64,000 bases of DNA from Gammaproteobacteria bacterium RIFOXYD12_FULL_61_37 (GCA_001801995.1 MGZB01000015.1:1-64000); one strand, 5' to 3'; numbered from the stretch's first letter, positions 54,210 to 64,000 are shown. Program-made: numbers and translations. Notes: generated by a model from the sequence alone, not told the origin.

Positions 54210-57167
54210 ATGCAGGGAATAGACTCAGAGCTGGAGGCGAAATATCAGCGGGCCATAGAGCAGGTCGAGCGGCTCTCCGATCAGGTGAAGCGCCTGACCA
54301 AGACGGAGAGTGAGCTATACAGCTTTCAGGAGGCCTTCGACAGCCAGTTGCGTATCTATCGCAAGCTCTATGAGTTCAGCAAGGAGCTGGTCTCGACCCT
54401 GGACCCCGAGGTAGTGCTCAAGAACACGGTCCATTTCGTTCTCTATGAACTCAATTTCGAGCGCTGCGTCATCCTGACCCCGGACGACTCCGGCGCCATC
54501 TTCCGGGTCAGGGTCTTCGACGGTTATTACGACGGGGCCAGGACCGTCGCCCAGGTCCGTTTCAGCCGGGACGATCCTGCCATTCAGACGGCCTTGCAAC
54601 ATACCCTGCTCTGTACCTGTTGCTGTAACGAGGATTCGGCCCGGCATATCGGCGAGCAGCTCCTGCTCGACCAGTTTGCCGCCTTCCCCTTCGGCGGTGA
54701 GCCGGGCGATCCCTTCGGTATCCTGGTGGTCGGCAACACCAACGAGAACCTGCCCTACCAGACCCCCGTCCAGACGGACAGCGAGTTCATGGTCGGGCTG
54801 GGCAATCTGTTGAGCCAGGTCTCCAACACCATCAACAACATCCGCTACTACCACGCCCTGGAACATGAGCGCTGGCAGTTGGCGGACAAGGTGCAGGAGC
54901 GCACCAAGGAGCTGACGGAGCAGAACCAGGCCCTGGAGCACACCCTGGAGGCCCTGCGCCTGGCCAAGGAACGTGCCGAGGATGCCACCCGGGCAAAAAG
55001 CGATTTTCTCGCCAACATGAGCCATGAGATCCGTACCCCGATGAACACCATCATCGGCATGGCCCATTTGATGATGCAGAGTCAGCTCGAATCCAAGCAG
55101 GCCAATTATCTGCGCAAGATCGACAGCGCCTCGCGTTCCCTGCTCGGCATCATCAACGACATCCTGGACCTCTCCAAGATCGACGCGGGCAAACTGGAGC
55201 TGGAGGAGATCGACTTCAACCTCAGCTCGGTGCTGGAGAACGTCATCAACATGTTCTCCATCCGCACCGAGGAGAAAAATCTCGACTTCTACGTCACCCT
55301 AGACCCACGCATCCCCGGTCATCTCCACGGCGACCCGCTGCGGGTCGAGCAGGTGCTGATCAATATCGCCAGCAACGCGGTCAAGTTTACCCAGGAGGGG
55401 GATGTCGGCATCGACGTGCGTCTGATGGAGTGCGACAACGGCGCCCTGCGCATCCGCATGGAGGTTTACGACACCGGCATCGGCATGACCCCTGGACAGC
55501 AGGCCAAGCTGTTCCAGCCCTTCACCCAGGCCGACACCTCCACCACCCGCAAATTCGGCGGCACCGGCCTGGGGCTGGCCATCTCCAAACATCTGACCGA
55601 ACTCATGGGCGGACGCATCTGGGTTGAAAGTACCGCTGGCGAAGGCAGCCGTTTCTTTGTCGAGATCCCGCTCGGCGTGCAGGCGGGCGCCGAACCCCCG
55701 CCGGTCGATCCCTTGCTGCGAGGCCGCCAGGTGGTAGTGGCCGAAGGCAATGCCCGCTGGCGCGAGATCATCGGTGAACTGCTGGAAGGCTTCGGCATGA
55801 GTGCCCAGATGTGCCTCAGCGGAAAGGAACTGCTGGAGACGCTGGAACAGCGGACTGAACCCTGCGATCTGATCCTGTTGAACTGGCGCCTGCCCGATCA
55901 GAACCCCATCGGGCTCATCGAGCAACTGCGTCAGCGGATCGTCCCCCTGCCGCCGCTGATGGTGATGACCGGCAGCCTGAGCCGGGAATCGGTGCTGCAA
56001 AAGCTCGAACCCCACGCCATCCGCAACGTCATCCCCAAACCCATGACCGCCCCCATGATGCACCGCGCGCTGCTGGCGGCCTTCTCCCTGCTCCACGAGG
56101 AGCCGGACGAACTGCGGCGCCACTTCTCCAGCCTCAAGCGCGAGCTGCGCACCCGAGGTGGCACCGCCCTTCTTCTGGTGGAGGACAACCAGTTCAACCG
56201 GGAAATCGTCCTCGGACTGCTGGAAGATACGGGCATAGAGGTCGAGTGCGCCGAAAACGGCCGCCAGGCGGTGGACAAGATTCTGCAACACCCCGGTCAC
56301 TTCAACCTGGTGCTGATGGACATCCAGATGCCGGTGATGGACGGTTACAAGGCCACCGAGATCATCCGCCGCCACGCCGGGCGGGAACGGCTGCCCATCA
56401 TCGCCCTCACGGCCAACGCCATGATTCAGGATGTGGAGCGGACCCGTGAGGCCGGGATGAACGGCCACCTCAACAAACCCATCGACGTGCATGAGTTCTA
56501 TTCCACCCTGCTGCAATACCTGCCGTCCAAGGCCGGCCCGGACGCCATGACCCCTGGCGAGGTCAGCATGTACATCAATACCCCGGCCATCGACGGCATC
56601 AACACCGCCGAACTGATCAGCCGGGTCGGGGGTAACGAGGAGACCCTCTACAAGATACTGGACAGCTTCGCCCTGCAATTCTGCGATGCCCCGGAGCAGA
56701 TTCTCCGTTTGCTGCACGAAGATCCGGCAGGAGCGGAACGCATGGTCCACACCCTCAAGGGAGTGACCGGCAACCTGGGCGCCAAGGCCGCGTTCAGGGC
56801 CGCGAAGGACTTGGACGAGGCCTTCAAGGAAAGGGACCCTGAGCTGTGCATGCCCTTGCTCGCCGAACTGCAACTCCAGCTTGATTCTCTTTGCGAGGCC
56901 ATAAAACGGGCATTGGCGGGACGGATGCCGCAACGCGGCAAAGGCAAGCCGCCGATCAGTGCCGAAGAACTGCGGGCGCGCTATCAAACCCTGATCGAAC
57001 CCCTGGGCAAGCACCGGGCGAACCCCTGCAAAGAGGTCATCGGCCAGATCGAATGTTTCGAGCTGCCCGAGCCGGAACAGACTTTTTTCGAGCAACTCAG
57101 TAAACTTATCGCCTCTTACCGCTACAAACAGGCGTTGCAACTCCTGAATGGACACCTCAATGGCTGA
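54210..57167 (+). CDS. Hybrid sensor histidine kinase (GAF-like, HisKA, HATPase, pseudo-REC, REC, Hpt)
   Basis: The 985-residue protein has no membrane helix. It starts with a coiled coil (5-40), a GAF-like domain (about 55-210) carrying a cluster C135-T-C137-C138-C139, and a second coiled coil (215-262). HisKA follows with H272 (SHEIRTPMN), then HATPase ([12 protein letters not shown]). The first receiver (505-620) has Asn at N558 where the phosphoacceptor Asp should be. A canonical receiver has D704 ([11 protein letters not shown]), and an Hpt domain has H847 (VHTLKG). This is the NahK-like layout; FIST is the likely partner upstream, and the GGDEF regulator overlaps its end. Confidence 0.9.
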   Translation: MQGIDSELEAKYQRAIEQVERLSDQVKRLTKTESELYSFQEAFDSQLRIYRKLYEFSKELVSTLDPEVVLKNTVHFVLYELNFERCVILTPDDSGAIFRVRVFDGYYDGARTVAQVRFSRDDPAIQTALQHTLLCTCCCNEDSARHIGEQLLLDQFAAFPFGGEPGDPFGILVVGNTNENLPYQTPVQTDSEFMVGLGNLLSQVSNTINNIRYYHALEHERWQLADKVQERTKELTEQNQALEHTLEALRLAKERAEDATRAKSDFLANMSHEIRTPMNTIIGMAHLMMQSQLESKQANYLRKIDSASRSLLGIINDILDLSKIDAGKLELEEIDFNLSSVLENVINMFSIRTEEKNLDFYVTLDPRIPGHLHGDPLRVEQVLINIASNAVKFTQEGDVGIDVRLMECDNGALRIRMEVYDTGIGMTPGQQAKLFQPFTQADTSTTRKFGGTGLGLAISKHLTELMGGRIWVESTAGEGSRFFVEIPLGVQAGAEPPPVDPLLRGRQVVVAEGNARWREIIGELLEGFGMSAQMCLSGKELLETLEQRTEPCDLILLNWRLPDQNPIGLIEQLRQRIVPLPPLMVMTGSLSRESVLQKLEPHAIRNVIPKPMTAPMMHRALLAAFSLLHEEPDELRRHFSSLKRELRTRGGTALLLVEDNQFNREIVLGLLEDTGIEVECAENGRQAVDKILQHPGHFNLVLMDIQMPVMDGYKATEIIRRHAGRERLPIIALTANAMIQDVERTREAGMNGHLNKPIDVHEFYSTLLQYLPSKAGPDAMTPGEVSMYINTPAIDGINTAELISRVGGNEETLYKILDSFALQFCDAPEQILRLLHEDPAGAERMVHTLKGVTGNLGAKAAFRAAKDLDEAFKERDPELCMPLLAELQLQLDSLCEAIKRALAGRMPQRGKGKPPISAEELRARYQTLIEPLGKHRANPCKEVIGQIECFELPEPEQTFFEQLSKLIASYRYKQALQLLNGHLNG

Positions 57168-58104
57168 ACATACCGCAACCGTGCTGGTGGTCGATGACAC
57201 CGAATCGAACATCGATATCCTGCTCAACCTGCTATCCGAGTACGAAGTCCTTGTCGCCCTCGACGGCCCATCCGCGCTCGAAATCCTGGAAAAGCAGCGC
57301 CCGGACGTCATCCTGCTGGACATCATGATGCCTGGCATGGATGGCTATGAGATCTGCCAAACCATCAAGGAACGCGAACAGTGGAAAGAAATCCCCGTCC
57401 TCTTCATCACTGCCCGCACCGACGAGGCCAGCATCCTCAAGGGTTTCGAAGTGGGCGGCAGCGATTACGTGACCAAGCCCTTCCGCTCCAAGGAACTCCT
57501 GGCGCGGGTGCGTAACCTGCTCAACTACAAGCAGGCCCTGGACCGGCTGAGATACATTGCCGTGACCGACGAACTGACCGGGGCATCCAACCGCCGCTCC
57601 TTCTTCGCGCGCGGCATCGAGATGTTTGCCCAGGCCCAACAGTCGCAAAGGCCCCTTTCCGCCCTGATGCTGGACCTGGACCGATTCAAGGCCATCAACG
57701 ACACCTTCGGCCACGAGGCCGGCGACATTTCCCTCAAGGCCTTCGTGGAGCGAGTCAAGGAACAACTGGGACCGGACGACCTGTTCGGCCGCCTGGGGGG
57801 TGAAGAATTCGCCATCGTCCCGGCGAACCGGACCTTCGACGGCGCCATCCACATGGCCGAAGCCATCCGGCGGACGGTCGAGGCCAAGAAGATCGAAGTC
57901 AAGGGAGACATCATCCCCCTCACCGTAAGCATCGGCATCGCCTTCGCCGACAGTAAGACCGAAAGCTTCGACGCCCTCCTGTCGGTCGCAGACGGCCAGC
58001 TCTATGCCGCCAAACACGACCAGCGCAACTGCATCCACTTCCTCGGCCAATCAGGCAAGACCCAGAAGCCGGACGGACAGACAGGGTTCCGCAAGCGGAG
58101 GTAG
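57160..58104 (+). CDS. Response regulator with diguanylate cyclase (REC-GGDEF)
   Basis: The 314-residue form from 57160 ([20 protein letters not shown]) is chosen; an ATG at 57148 is possible, and both overlap the kinase gene. The receiver has D54 ([11 protein letters not shown]) and K near 106 (TKPFRS). The GGDEF domain has the metal/substrate motif [15 protein letters not shown] and the active loop [10 protein letters not shown] (213-217). The inhibitory-site Arg is not seen (the position reads GPDD), so feedback by cyclic-di-GMP may be weak. It is the expected output of the kinase. Confidence 0.92.
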   Translation: MAEHTATVLVVDDTESNIDILLNLLSEYEVLVALDGPSALEILEKQRPDVILLDIMMPGMDGYEICQTIKEREQWKEIPVLFITARTDEASILKGFEVGGSDYVTKPFRSKELLARVRNLLNYKQALDRLRYIAVTDELTGASNRRSFFARGIEMFAQAQQSQRPLSALMLDLDRFKAINDTFGHEAGDISLKAFVERVKEQLGPDDLFGRLGGEEFAIVPANRTFDGAIHMAEAIRRTVEAKKIEVKGDIIPLTVSIGIAFADSKTESFDALLSVADGQLYAAKHDQRNCIHFLGQSGKTQKPDGQTGFRKRR

Positions 58105-58125
58105 GGGGGCGGAAGGGGGGAAACC

Positions 58126-58154
58126 GTAGGGGCGGGTTTGAAACCCGCCCCTAC
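58126..58154. repeat. Palindromic GTAGGGGCGGGTTTGAAACC-type repeat
   Basis: This copy of the 29-nt palindrome lies between the convergent GGDEF gene and hom, ending 1 bp before the hom stop codon. Confidence 0.8.
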
Positions 58155-58155
58155 T

Positions 58156-59490
58156 TCATCGCAGGCTTTCCAGTCGAATACGGACGATTTCGCCGCTGAT
58201 GACATCTAGCTTGGCGATGGCCGCGATGGCCTCGTTCATGGCCTGTTCCCGCACACGCTGGGTGAGCATGATGAGGGGAACCAGGGTCTCGCCCTCGCCC
58301 GGTTCCTTCTGTTCCATGGCCTCGATGCTGATGCCCGCGTTGCCGAAGATGCCGGCGATCTGGGCCAGGACGCCGGGCTTGTCCTGCACGGTCATGCGCA
58401 GGTAGTAGGCGGTGACCACCTCGTCCATGGGCAGCACGGGGATGTCGGAGAGGGCGCTTGGCTGGAAGGCCAGGTGCGGGACGCGGTTGCCCGGATCGGT
58501 GGTGAGGGCGCGGACCACGTCCACCAGGTCGGCCACTACTGCCGAGGCCGTAGGTTCGGCACCGGCGCCGGCGCCGTAGTAGAGGGTCGGACCCACGGCA
58601 TCGCCATGGACCAGGACGGCGTTCATGACCCCATCCACATTGGCGATCAGTCGGCGGGCCGGGATCAGGGTGGGATGGACGCGCAGCTCCACCCCTTTAT
58701 CGGTCTTGCGGGTGACGCCCAGGTGCTTGATGCGGTAGCCCATCTCGCCGGCGTAGGTCACATCTTCACGGCTGATGCGGGTGATGCCTTCCGTGTAGCA
58801 CTTCTCGAACTGGAGCGGGATGCCGAAGGCAATCGAACTCAGGATGGTCAGTTTGTGGGCGGCGTCGATGCCCTCCACGTCGAAGGTGGGGTCGGCCTCG
58901 GCATAGCCCAGGGCCTGGGCCTCCTTGAGCACGTCGTCGAAGTCGCGGCCCTTGTCGCGCATCTCGGTGAGGATGAAATTGCCGGTGCCGTTGATGATCC
59001 CGGCGATCCATTCGATGCGATTGGCCGCCAGGCCCTCGCGCACCGCCTTGATGATGGGGATGCCACCGGCCACGGCCGCCTCGAAGGCCACCACGACGCC
59101 CTTTTTGCGGGCCGCCTCGAAGATCTCGTTGCCGTGGCGGGCGATCAGTGCCTTGTTGGCAGTGACCACATGCTTGCCGTTCTCGATGGCCCGCAGCACC
59201 AGCTCCCGCGCCGGGGAGTAGCCGCCGATCAGCTCGACGACGATGCTGACCTCGGGGTCATCGACCACCTGCCAGGCGTCGTCGGTAATCCGGGCGATGG
59301 ATTCGATGCCGTTGATGCGGGAGGCATCGTAGACCTTGGCCGCCGCGTGGGAGATGACGATGCCACGCCCCGCGCGGCGGGCGATCTCGGCCCCGTTGCG
59401 ATGCAGCACACTGACGGTTCCGCCACCCACGGTACCCAGCCCCATGAGGCCGACTTTGACAGGATTCAACTGAGTGCTCCTTAGTTTCAT
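58156..59490 (-). CDS. hom: Homoserine dehydrogenase
   Basis: This enzyme reduces aspartate semialdehyde to homoserine on the way to threonine and methionine. The 444-residue protein is the monofunctional type: NAD(P) fold VGLMGLGTVGGGTV, catalytic region NGTGNFILTEMRDKGRDFDD and EADPTFDVEGIDAAHKLTIL, and a C-terminal ACT domain (YYLRMTVQDKPGVLAQIAGI) for feedback control. It follows alaC on the same strand, the usual gammaproteobacterial order, but the expected thrC downstream is absent. Confidence 0.95.
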   Translation of the reverse strand: MKLRSTQLNPVKVGLMGLGTVGGGTVSVLHRNGAEIARRAGRGIVISHAAAKVYDASRINGIESIARITDDAWQVVDDPEVSIVVELIGGYSPARELVLRAIENGKHVVTANKALIARHGNEIFEAARKKGVVVAFEAAVAGGIPIIKAVREGLAANRIEWIAGIINGTGNFILTEMRDKGRDFDDVLKEAQALGYAEADPTFDVEGIDAAHKLTILSSIAFGIPLQFEKCYTEGITRISREDVTYAGEMGYRIKHLGVTRKTDKGVELRVHPTLIPARRLIANVDGVMNAVLVHGDAVGPTLYYGAGAGAEPTASAVVADLVDVVRALTTDPGNRVPHLAFQPSALSDIPVLPMDEVVTAYYLRMTVQDKPGVLAQIAGIFGNAGISIEAMEQKEPGEGETLVPLIMLTQRVREQAMNEAIAAIAKLDVISGEIVRIRLESLR

Positions 59491-59492
59491 TT

Positions 59493-59569
59493 GTAGGTTG
59501 GGTCAGGCGCGCAATTTCGACGGGCTTTCTTCTCTTGGAGAGGTTGGTGCGCGCCTAACCCAACCTACC
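59493..59569. repeat. GTAGGTTGGGTCAGGCGCGC inverted repeat
   Basis: The inverted arms GTAGGTTGGGTCAGGCGCGC and GCGCGCCTAACCCAACCTAC lie in the 89-bp gap between alaC and hom. This is a second copy of the family at 34556-34651. Confidence 0.8.
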
Positions 59570-59579
59570 GATTTGTCGA

Positions 59580-60767
59580 TTACTTAACCACCCCATCCTT
59601 GCGGAACATGTCGCGGATGCCGCGGACCGCCTGACGAGTCCGGTGCTCGTTCTCGATCAGACCGAAGCGGACATGGCCGTCGCCGTGCTCGCCGAAACCG
59701 ATGCCGGGCGCCACGGCCACCCTGGCCTCTTGCAGCAGCTTCTTGGAAAACTCCAGGGAGCCCATGGCCCGGTAGGGTTCGGGGATGAGCGCCCAGACGA
59801 ACATGGTGGCCTTAGGCCGCTCCACCTTCCAGCCCGCGTTGTTGAGGCCGTCGCACAATACATTGCGCCGGCTCTGGTACATGAGGCGGATCTCCTCGAC
59901 GCAGTCCTGCGGACCCTCCAGGGCGGCGATGGCGGCCACCTGGATGGGGGTGAAGGTTCCGTAATCCAGATAGGACTTGATCTTCGCCAGCGCGGCCACC
60001 AGAGTCTTGTTGCCGACCATGAAGCCCACCCGCCAGCCGGGCATGTTGTAGGACTTCGACAGGGAATAGAACTCGACCGCAATCTCCTTGGCCCCCGGCA
60101 CTTGCAAGATGGAGGGCGCCTTGTAGCCGTCGAAGACGATCTCGCCGTAGGCGATGTCGTGGATCACCCAGATATTGTGCTCCTTGGCCATCTCGACGAC
60201 CTTTTCGAAGAAATCGAGATCGACGCATTCGGTGGTCGGATTGCCGGGGTAGTTGAGCACCAGCATCTTGGGGCGCGGCCAGGAGTCCTGGATCGCCTTT
60301 TGCAGCTCCTCGAAGAAATCCATGCCGGAAGTGACCGGGATATGGCGCACGTCAGCCCCGGCGATGATGAAGCCGTAGGGGTGGATGGGATAGGCCGGAT
60401 TGGGCACCAGCACCGAATCGCCCGGCCCCATGCAGGCCAGCGCCAGGTGGGCCAGGCCCTCCTTGGAGCCGATGGTGGCGATGGCCTCGGTCTCCGGGTC
60501 TAGGTCCACGTCGAACTTCTGCTTGTACCAGTTGCAGATGGCCCGGCGCAGGCGCGGGATGCCCTTGGAGGCGGAATAGCGGTGGGTGTCCTTGCGATTG
60601 GCCACTTCCACCAGCTTTTCGACGATGTGCGAAGGGGTCGGCTGGTCGGGATTGCCCATGCCGAAATCGATGATGTCCTCGCCCCGCGCCCGCGCCGCCG
60701 CCTTGAGCTCGTTCACGATGGCGAACACATAGGGAGGCAGTCGCTTGATTCGGGCAAATTCTTCCAT
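59580..60767 (-). CDS. alaC: Alanine transaminase AlaC
   Basis: This class I PLP aminotransferase makes alanine from pyruvate using glutamate. The 395-residue form from 60767 ([20 protein letters not shown]) fits the AlaC start; an ATG five codons upstream exists. Family blocks are [29 protein letters not shown], the PLP-lysine motif [15 protein letters not shown], and [19 protein letters not shown] near the end. It lies directly upstream of hom and shares a repeat-bearing gap with it. Confidence 0.93.
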   Translation of the reverse strand: MEEFARIKRLPPYVFAIVNELKAAARARGEDIIDFGMGNPDQPTPSHIVEKLVEVANRKDTHRYSASKGIPRLRRAICNWYKQKFDVDLDPETEAIATIGSKEGLAHLALACMGPGDSVLVPNPAYPIHPYGFIIAGADVRHIPVTSGMDFFEELQKAIQDSWPRPKMLVLNYPGNPTTECVDLDFFEKVVEMAKEHNIWVIHDIAYGEIVFDGYKAPSILQVPGAKEIAVEFYSLSKSYNMPGWRVGFMVGNKTLVAALAKIKSYLDYGTFTPIQVAAIAALEGPQDCVEEIRLMYQSRRNVLCDGLNNAGWKVERPKATMFVWALIPEPYRAMGSLEFSKKLLQEARVAVAPGIGFGEHGDGHVRFGLIENEHRTRQAVRGIRDMFRKDGVVK

Positions 60768-60886
60768 TTCTGGCGTGGACACGGGGAACCTCGGGGACGG
60801 TGATAGAAAAGGGGCTAAGTTAACTGAGCGCCGGACCCCCTGTCAAAGGAAGAGGCTTGAGGGGGTGCGAACGGAAGCGTCCAGAC

Positions 60887-60944
60887 GCAGGCCGGCCTTC
60901 AGACCGGCAATCGGCGTGGCTGCCGGCCTGAAGGCCGGCCTGCC
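60887..60944. repeat. GCAGGCCGGCCTTCAGACCG repeat, double unit
   Basis: Two inverted units lie back to back, as at 17338, ending 2 bp before the rpoS stop codon. A possible hairpin at the rpoS 3' end could act as a terminator or mRNA stabiliser. Confidence 0.75.
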
Positions 60945-60946
60945 AT

Positions 60947-61960
60947 CTATTTGAACAACGACTCGGCCGAGAAGCCCTCGCGCTCCAGGATGACGCGCAG
61001 CCGGCGCAGGGCGTCCATCTGGATCTGGCGCACCCGTTCGCGGGTGACGCCCAGTTCGTTGGCGACCTGTTCCAGGGTGGCGTTTTCGTAGCCGTGCAGG
61101 CCGAAGCGGCGTTCCACCACTTCGCGTTGTTTGTCGTTCAGCCGGTGCAGCCACTCGTCCAGGTGTCGTTTCAGACCATCGGCCTGGAGCGATTCCATGG
61201 GGTCCGAGGCCGATTCGTCGGGGATGGTGTCGAGCAGGGGTTTATCCGCATCCTTGCCATAGGGGGTATCGACCGAGGCGATGCGCTCGTTCAATCCCAG
61301 CATGCGCTCGACTTCCTCCAGCGGCTTGCCCAGCAGCGCGGCGATCTCCTCGGCCGTCGGTTCGTGGTCGAGTTTCTGGGCCAGTTGGCGAGCCACCCGC
61401 TGATAGCTGTTGATCTCCTTGACCACATGGATCGGCAGCCGGATGGTCCGGGTCTGATTCATGATGGCCCGCTCGATGGTCTGGCGAATCCACCAGGTGG
61501 CGTAGGTGGAGAAGCGGAAACCGCGCTCGGGATCGAATTTCTCCACCGCGCGGATCAGGCCCAGGTTGCCTTCTTCGATGAGGTCGAGCAGGGCCAGGCC
61601 GCGATTCATATAGCGCCGGGCAATTTTGACCACCAGCCGCAGGTTGCTCTCGATCATGCGCTTGCGGGAGGCGGCATCACCCTTCTGCGCCAGCCGGGAG
61701 AAGCGGACCTCTTCCTCCGGGGTCAACAGCTTGGAGGCGCCGATCTCGCTGAGATAAAGCTGAGTGGCGTCCATTTGCGAGGGCTGGATGGAACCCTTGA
61801 AAAGGGCTATCTCCTCGTCGAACGATGAGGGCCTTTCCCTGTCCGCCTCGGGCTCTTCCCCGGCATCCAATCGCAGGCTGTCCTCCTCCTCGTCCTCGAA
61901 GGCGTCCTCGGACTCGTTGAAAACTTCTTCTTCCTGGATTTCTTCCAGTTGCTTATTCAT
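60947..61960 (-). CDS. rpoS: RNA polymerase sigma factor RpoS
   Basis: This is the stationary-phase and general stress sigma factor. The 337-residue protein has an unusually acidic N-terminal segment ([20 protein letters not shown]), then regions 1.2 to 2.4 ([40 protein letters not shown]) and region 4 ([40 protein letters not shown]). Its place after surE-pcm-nlpD, with 51 bp to nlpD, is the standard gammaproteobacterial order; rpoS promoters usually lie inside nlpD. Confidence 0.96.
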   Translation of the reverse strand: MNKQLEEIQEEEVFNESEDAFEDEEEDSLRLDAGEEPEADRERPSSFDEEIALFKGSIQPSQMDATQLYLSEIGASKLLTPEEEVRFSRLAQKGDAASRKRMIESNLRLVVKIARRYMNRGLALLDLIEEGNLGLIRAVEKFDPERGFRFSTYATWWIRQTIERAIMNQTRTIRLPIHVVKEINSYQRVARQLAQKLDHEPTAEEIAALLGKPLEEVERMLGLNERIASVDTPYGKDADKPLLDTIPDESASDPMESLQADGLKRHLDEWLHRLNDKQREVVERRFGLHGYENATLEQVANELGVTRERVRQIQMDALRRLRVILEREGFSAESLFK

Positions 61961-62011
61961 TACTCCCCCTCAACATCCCCTCGATCGTGATCGGCCGGCC
62001 TTCCGCTCGTC

Positions 62012-62806
62012 TTACAAAGGCGGCAGGAGCTTCGCCGGATTAACCGGCTTTCCCTGATACCGGATCTCGAAATGAAGCATGGGCTGGTCCCTGCCTGCGC
62101 GCCCCATCTCCGCGATCTGCTGCCCGGCCGTCACCGTATCACCCTCTTTTACCAGAATCTTTCTATTGTGACCATAGGCACTTAGATAATATTTGTCATG
62201 CTTTACAATAATAAGTCTGCCGTATCCTTTCAGGCCGATACCACCATAGACCACCCGCCCATTTTCCGCCGCCTGAACCGGTTGCCCTTCGTTGCCCGAG
62301 ATCAGGATGCCCTTGCGGCCGATGTCGCCTTCCGAATAGCTGCTGACCACCTGGCCGTTGGTCGGCCAGCGCCAGCGCATATTGCTGTTGATGGGTTCAT
62401 TGTCGTCGCGATAGGAGGTGCTCGTCTTGGCCGCAGTAGCGGCGGGCGCGGCGGAACCCCGTTCCGGCCCGCTGGGCTGAGGGGCCGTGGCGCCGTAAGC
62501 CACATCGGAGGAAGGGGTCAACCGCAACGATTGCCCTGGATGAATGGTGTAAGTGGATGGCAGCCGGTTCCAGCTCGCCAGGGCGCGGTAATCCAGATTC
62601 TCCCGCCAGGCGATGGAATAGAGGGTATCGCCGCGCTGCACGACATAAATCCTGCCTGGCACGGAGGGCGCAGAACCTGGCGCGGTAGTGTTGGCGACCT
62701 CCTGCCCGCCCTCAAATACCGGGGCGCGAAAGTCCGATGACCCGATGCAACCCGCCAATCCCAATACCAGCGGCAGAACAGCGGCCAGCCTTGCGAACGG
62801 ACCCAT
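62012..62806 (-). CDS. nlpD: NlpD: LysM and M23-like activator of amidase
   Basis: This outer-membrane lipoprotein activates the amidase AmiC at the septum. The 264-residue protein has a lipobox LGLAGC (C20), a LysM domain (about 52-96, YVVQRGDTLYSIAWRENLDY) and a C-terminal M23-like domain (about 155-264) ending LHFEIRYQGKPVNPAKLLP. The metal-ligand motif is degenerate (GRKGILISG instead of HxGxD), as in NlpD, so it is a non-enzymatic regulator. Its ATG overlaps the pcm stop by one base (TAATG). Confidence 0.94.
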   Translation of the reverse strand: MGPFARLAAVLPLVLGLAGCIGSSDFRAPVFEGGQEVANTTAPGSAPSVPGRIYVVQRGDTLYSIAWRENLDYRALASWNRLPSTYTIHPGQSLRLTPSSDVAYGATAPQPSGPERGSAAPAATAAKTSTSYRDDNEPINSNMRWRWPTNGQVVSSYSEGDIGRKGILISGNEGQPVQAAENGRVVYGGIGLKGYGRLIIVKHDKYYLSAYGHNRKILVKEGDTVTAGQQIAEMGRAGRDQPMLHFEIRYQGKPVNPAKLLPPL

Positions 62807-63468
62807 TACACAACTCCTCCCAACAAGGGCACGAACACCACGCGCTCCAACATTTCCTTCTCGTACCCGTCCTCGGTGCGGGTGACCCGGACAAGCACCT
62901 GCATGTCGCGATCGCCCACCGGCAGAACCATGCGGCCGCCGACGGCGAGTTGCCGCACCAAGGCCAGCGGGATGCCTTCCGGCGCGGCGGTAACCATTAT
63001 ACCGTCGAAAGGGGCAGACTCCGGCATTCCCATGGTGCCGTCGCTGTATTTGGCGCGGATATTGCGCAGGCCGAGATCGCGAAACCGTCCCTGGGCCTGA
63101 AGCAGGAGCGCCTTAATACGCTCGACGCTGAAAACCTCGCTCACCAGCCTAGCCAGCACCGCCGTCTGATATCCGGAACCGGTTCCCACCTCCAGCACCC
63201 GTTGCAGAAGACCGCCCTCCAACAGGGCCTCGGTCATGCGGGCGACGATATAGGGCTGGGAAATGGTCTGGCCGTGGCCGATGGGCAGCGCCGTATCCTC
63301 GTAGGCCCGGCTCGCCAGGGCCTCGTCCACGAACAGGTGGCGCGGGGTGGCGCGCATGGCGTTGAGCACCGCGATGCTCTTGATTCCCTCCTCCTTGAGC
63401 CGCGCAATCAGACGGTCACGAGTCCTCTGGGAAGTCATGCCGATGCCCTGGATGCGCAGGCTGGTCAT
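62806..63468 (-). CDS. pcm: Protein-L-isoaspartate O-methyltransferase
   Basis: This enzyme methylates isoaspartyl residues in aged proteins so they can be repaired. The 220-residue form from 63468 ([20 protein letters not shown]) overlaps the surE stop by 4 nt (ATGA). SAM motif I is [16 protein letters not shown], preceded by the family block [20 protein letters not shown]. It lies between surE and nlpD, as usual. Confidence 0.95.
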   Translation of the reverse strand: MTSLRIQGIGMTSQRTRDRLIARLKEEGIKSIAVLNAMRATPRHLFVDEALASRAYEDTALPIGHGQTISQPYIVARMTEALLEGGLLQRVLEVGTGSGYQTAVLARLVSEVFSVERIKALLLQAQGRFRDLGLRNIRAKYSDGTMGMPESAPFDGIMVTAAPEGIPLALVRQLAVGGRMVLPVGDRDMQVLVRVTRTEDGYEKEMLERVVFVPLLGGVV

Positions 63469-64000
63469 GACCCACAACCGCCCAGCCACTCCGCCAGGGA
63501 AGGAATCGCCGCATGGCGGGTCAGGTCCACCTGCAAGGGGGTTACAGAGACATAGCCCTGGCGCACGGCGTGAAAATCGGTGCCGGGTCCGGCGTCCTGT
63601 TCCGGCCCGGCGGGGCCGACCCAATAGATGAGCTTGCCGCGCGGGTCCCGCGCCTTGACCACGGGCTCCGCCTTGTGGCGATGGCCCAGGCGGGTGGCCT
63701 GGAAGCCCTTCAGCTCTTCATAAGGGATGTCCGGCACATTGACGTTGAGGATGATCTCCGGGGCCAGGGGATGTTCCCGCAGGCGGTTCAGCAGCTCCTC
63801 TGCCACACGGGCGCCGGTGTCGTAGTGCTGGGGGTCGTGCGAGACCATGGAGACCGCGATGGCGGGATAGCCGAGGAAGCGTCCTTCGGTCGCCGCCGCC
63901 ACCGTGCCGGAATAGAGCACGTCGTCACCCATGTTGGCGCCCGCGTTGATGCCGGCGATGACCATGTCCGGCTCCTCGTCGAGCAGCCCGGTGATGGCCA
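63465..64000 (-). CDS. surE: 5'-nucleotidase SurE (N-terminus outside the window)
   Basis: This metal-dependent phosphatase of nucleoside monophosphates acts in stress survival with pcm and rpoS. The part in the window covers roughly the last 178 residues: [20 protein letters not shown] with the metal/active-site loop SGTVAAA, then [20 protein letters not shown] near the end. The start and the DD metal motif lie beyond position 64000. An internal ATG at 63965 is not the real start. Confidence 0.93.
   Translation of the reverse strand, partial: AITGLLDEEPDMVIAGINAGANMGDDVLYSGTVAAATEGRFLGYPAIAVSMVSHDPQHYDTGARVAEELLNRLREHPLAPEIILNVNVPDIPYEELKGFQATRLGHRHKAEPVVKARDPRGKLIYWVGPAGPEQDAGPGTDFHAVRQGYVSVTPLQVDLTRHAAIPSLAEWLGGCGS

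Noticed and set aside
55299-57338. A 679-codon minus-strand open frame
   Set aside because: It lies wholly antisense to the hybrid kinase and GGDEF genes, whose domains are unmistakable; it is a GC-driven shadow.
62012-62806. Calling the M23 domain of NlpD an active endopeptidase
   Set aside because: The metal-ligand motif is degenerate (GRKGILISG), as in known NlpD activators.

Overview
The window looks like chromosomal DNA of a high-GC gammaproteobacterium. The evidence is the order surE-pcm-nlpD-rpoS, the pairs rluD-pgeF and scpA-scpB, the block pncC-thpR-recA-recX, the Lol lipoprotein exporter, BamD, and a Zur-type zinc locus. A Chromatiales-like or denitrifying relative is possible, but nothing here fixes the genus. 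Most of the window is housekeeping sequence with tightly packed, often overlapping genes. There are no rRNA, tRNA or CRISPR loci, and no intact transposon.

Layout. 0.1-2.7 kb: zinc uptake znuABC with a candidate Zur box. 2.8-6.4 kb: bioA, a Cys-motif redox-type protein, lolD and lolC/E. 6.7-9.5 kb: a small secreted protein, aguB, a TrpD-like phosphoribosyltransferase paralogue and a Rieske protein. 9.6-16 kb: central carbon and glycogen genes (pgi, zwf, glgA), with a 1.7-kb accessory insertion between pgi and zwf that carries two toxin-antitoxin-like modules and a RAYT transposase remnant. 16-21 kb: a cyclic-nucleotide-binding/EAL protein, def, a GcvR-like protein, pgeF, rluD and bamD. 21-26.5 kb: glnB, nadE, a small Cys-rich membrane protein and pilSR. 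26.8-29.3 kb: a GCS2 ligase-like plus M14 peptidase-like pair. 29.5-36.6 kb: an OapA-domain protein, recX-recA-thpR-pncC, scpBA, trpS and an M50 protease. 36.9-46.6 kb: yciO, rnm, a methyltransferase, murB, a GNAT fusion, nudF, a phosphoribosyltransferase, a CDGSH protein, an MFS transporter, aroC and rdgC. 46.7-51.2 kb: a norEF-like pair, two unknowns, glycerate kinase and a secreted EndoU-like protein. 51.2-52.9 kb: a repeat-rich, AT-rich accessory segment with one alien membrane protein. 52.9-58.1 kb: a FIST protein, a hybrid histidine kinase and a GGDEF response regulator. 58.2-64 kb: hom, alaC, rpoS, nlpD, pcm and partial surE.

The best candidate for a system of special interest is the FIST-kinase-GGDEF module. 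FIST proteins encoded beside histidine kinases include the NosP nitric-oxide sensors, and a norEF-like pair lies about 6 kb away. Together they suggest an NO- or haem-responsive route to cyclic-di-GMP. A separate cyclic-nucleotide-binding/EAL protein could remove the same second messenger.

A second theme is the density of short non-autonomous repeats, with at least eight families. Several copies sit exactly at gene ends and appear to supply stop codons, start codons or ribosome binding sites. One is a 179-bp near-perfect inverted repeat with half copies elsewhere in the window.
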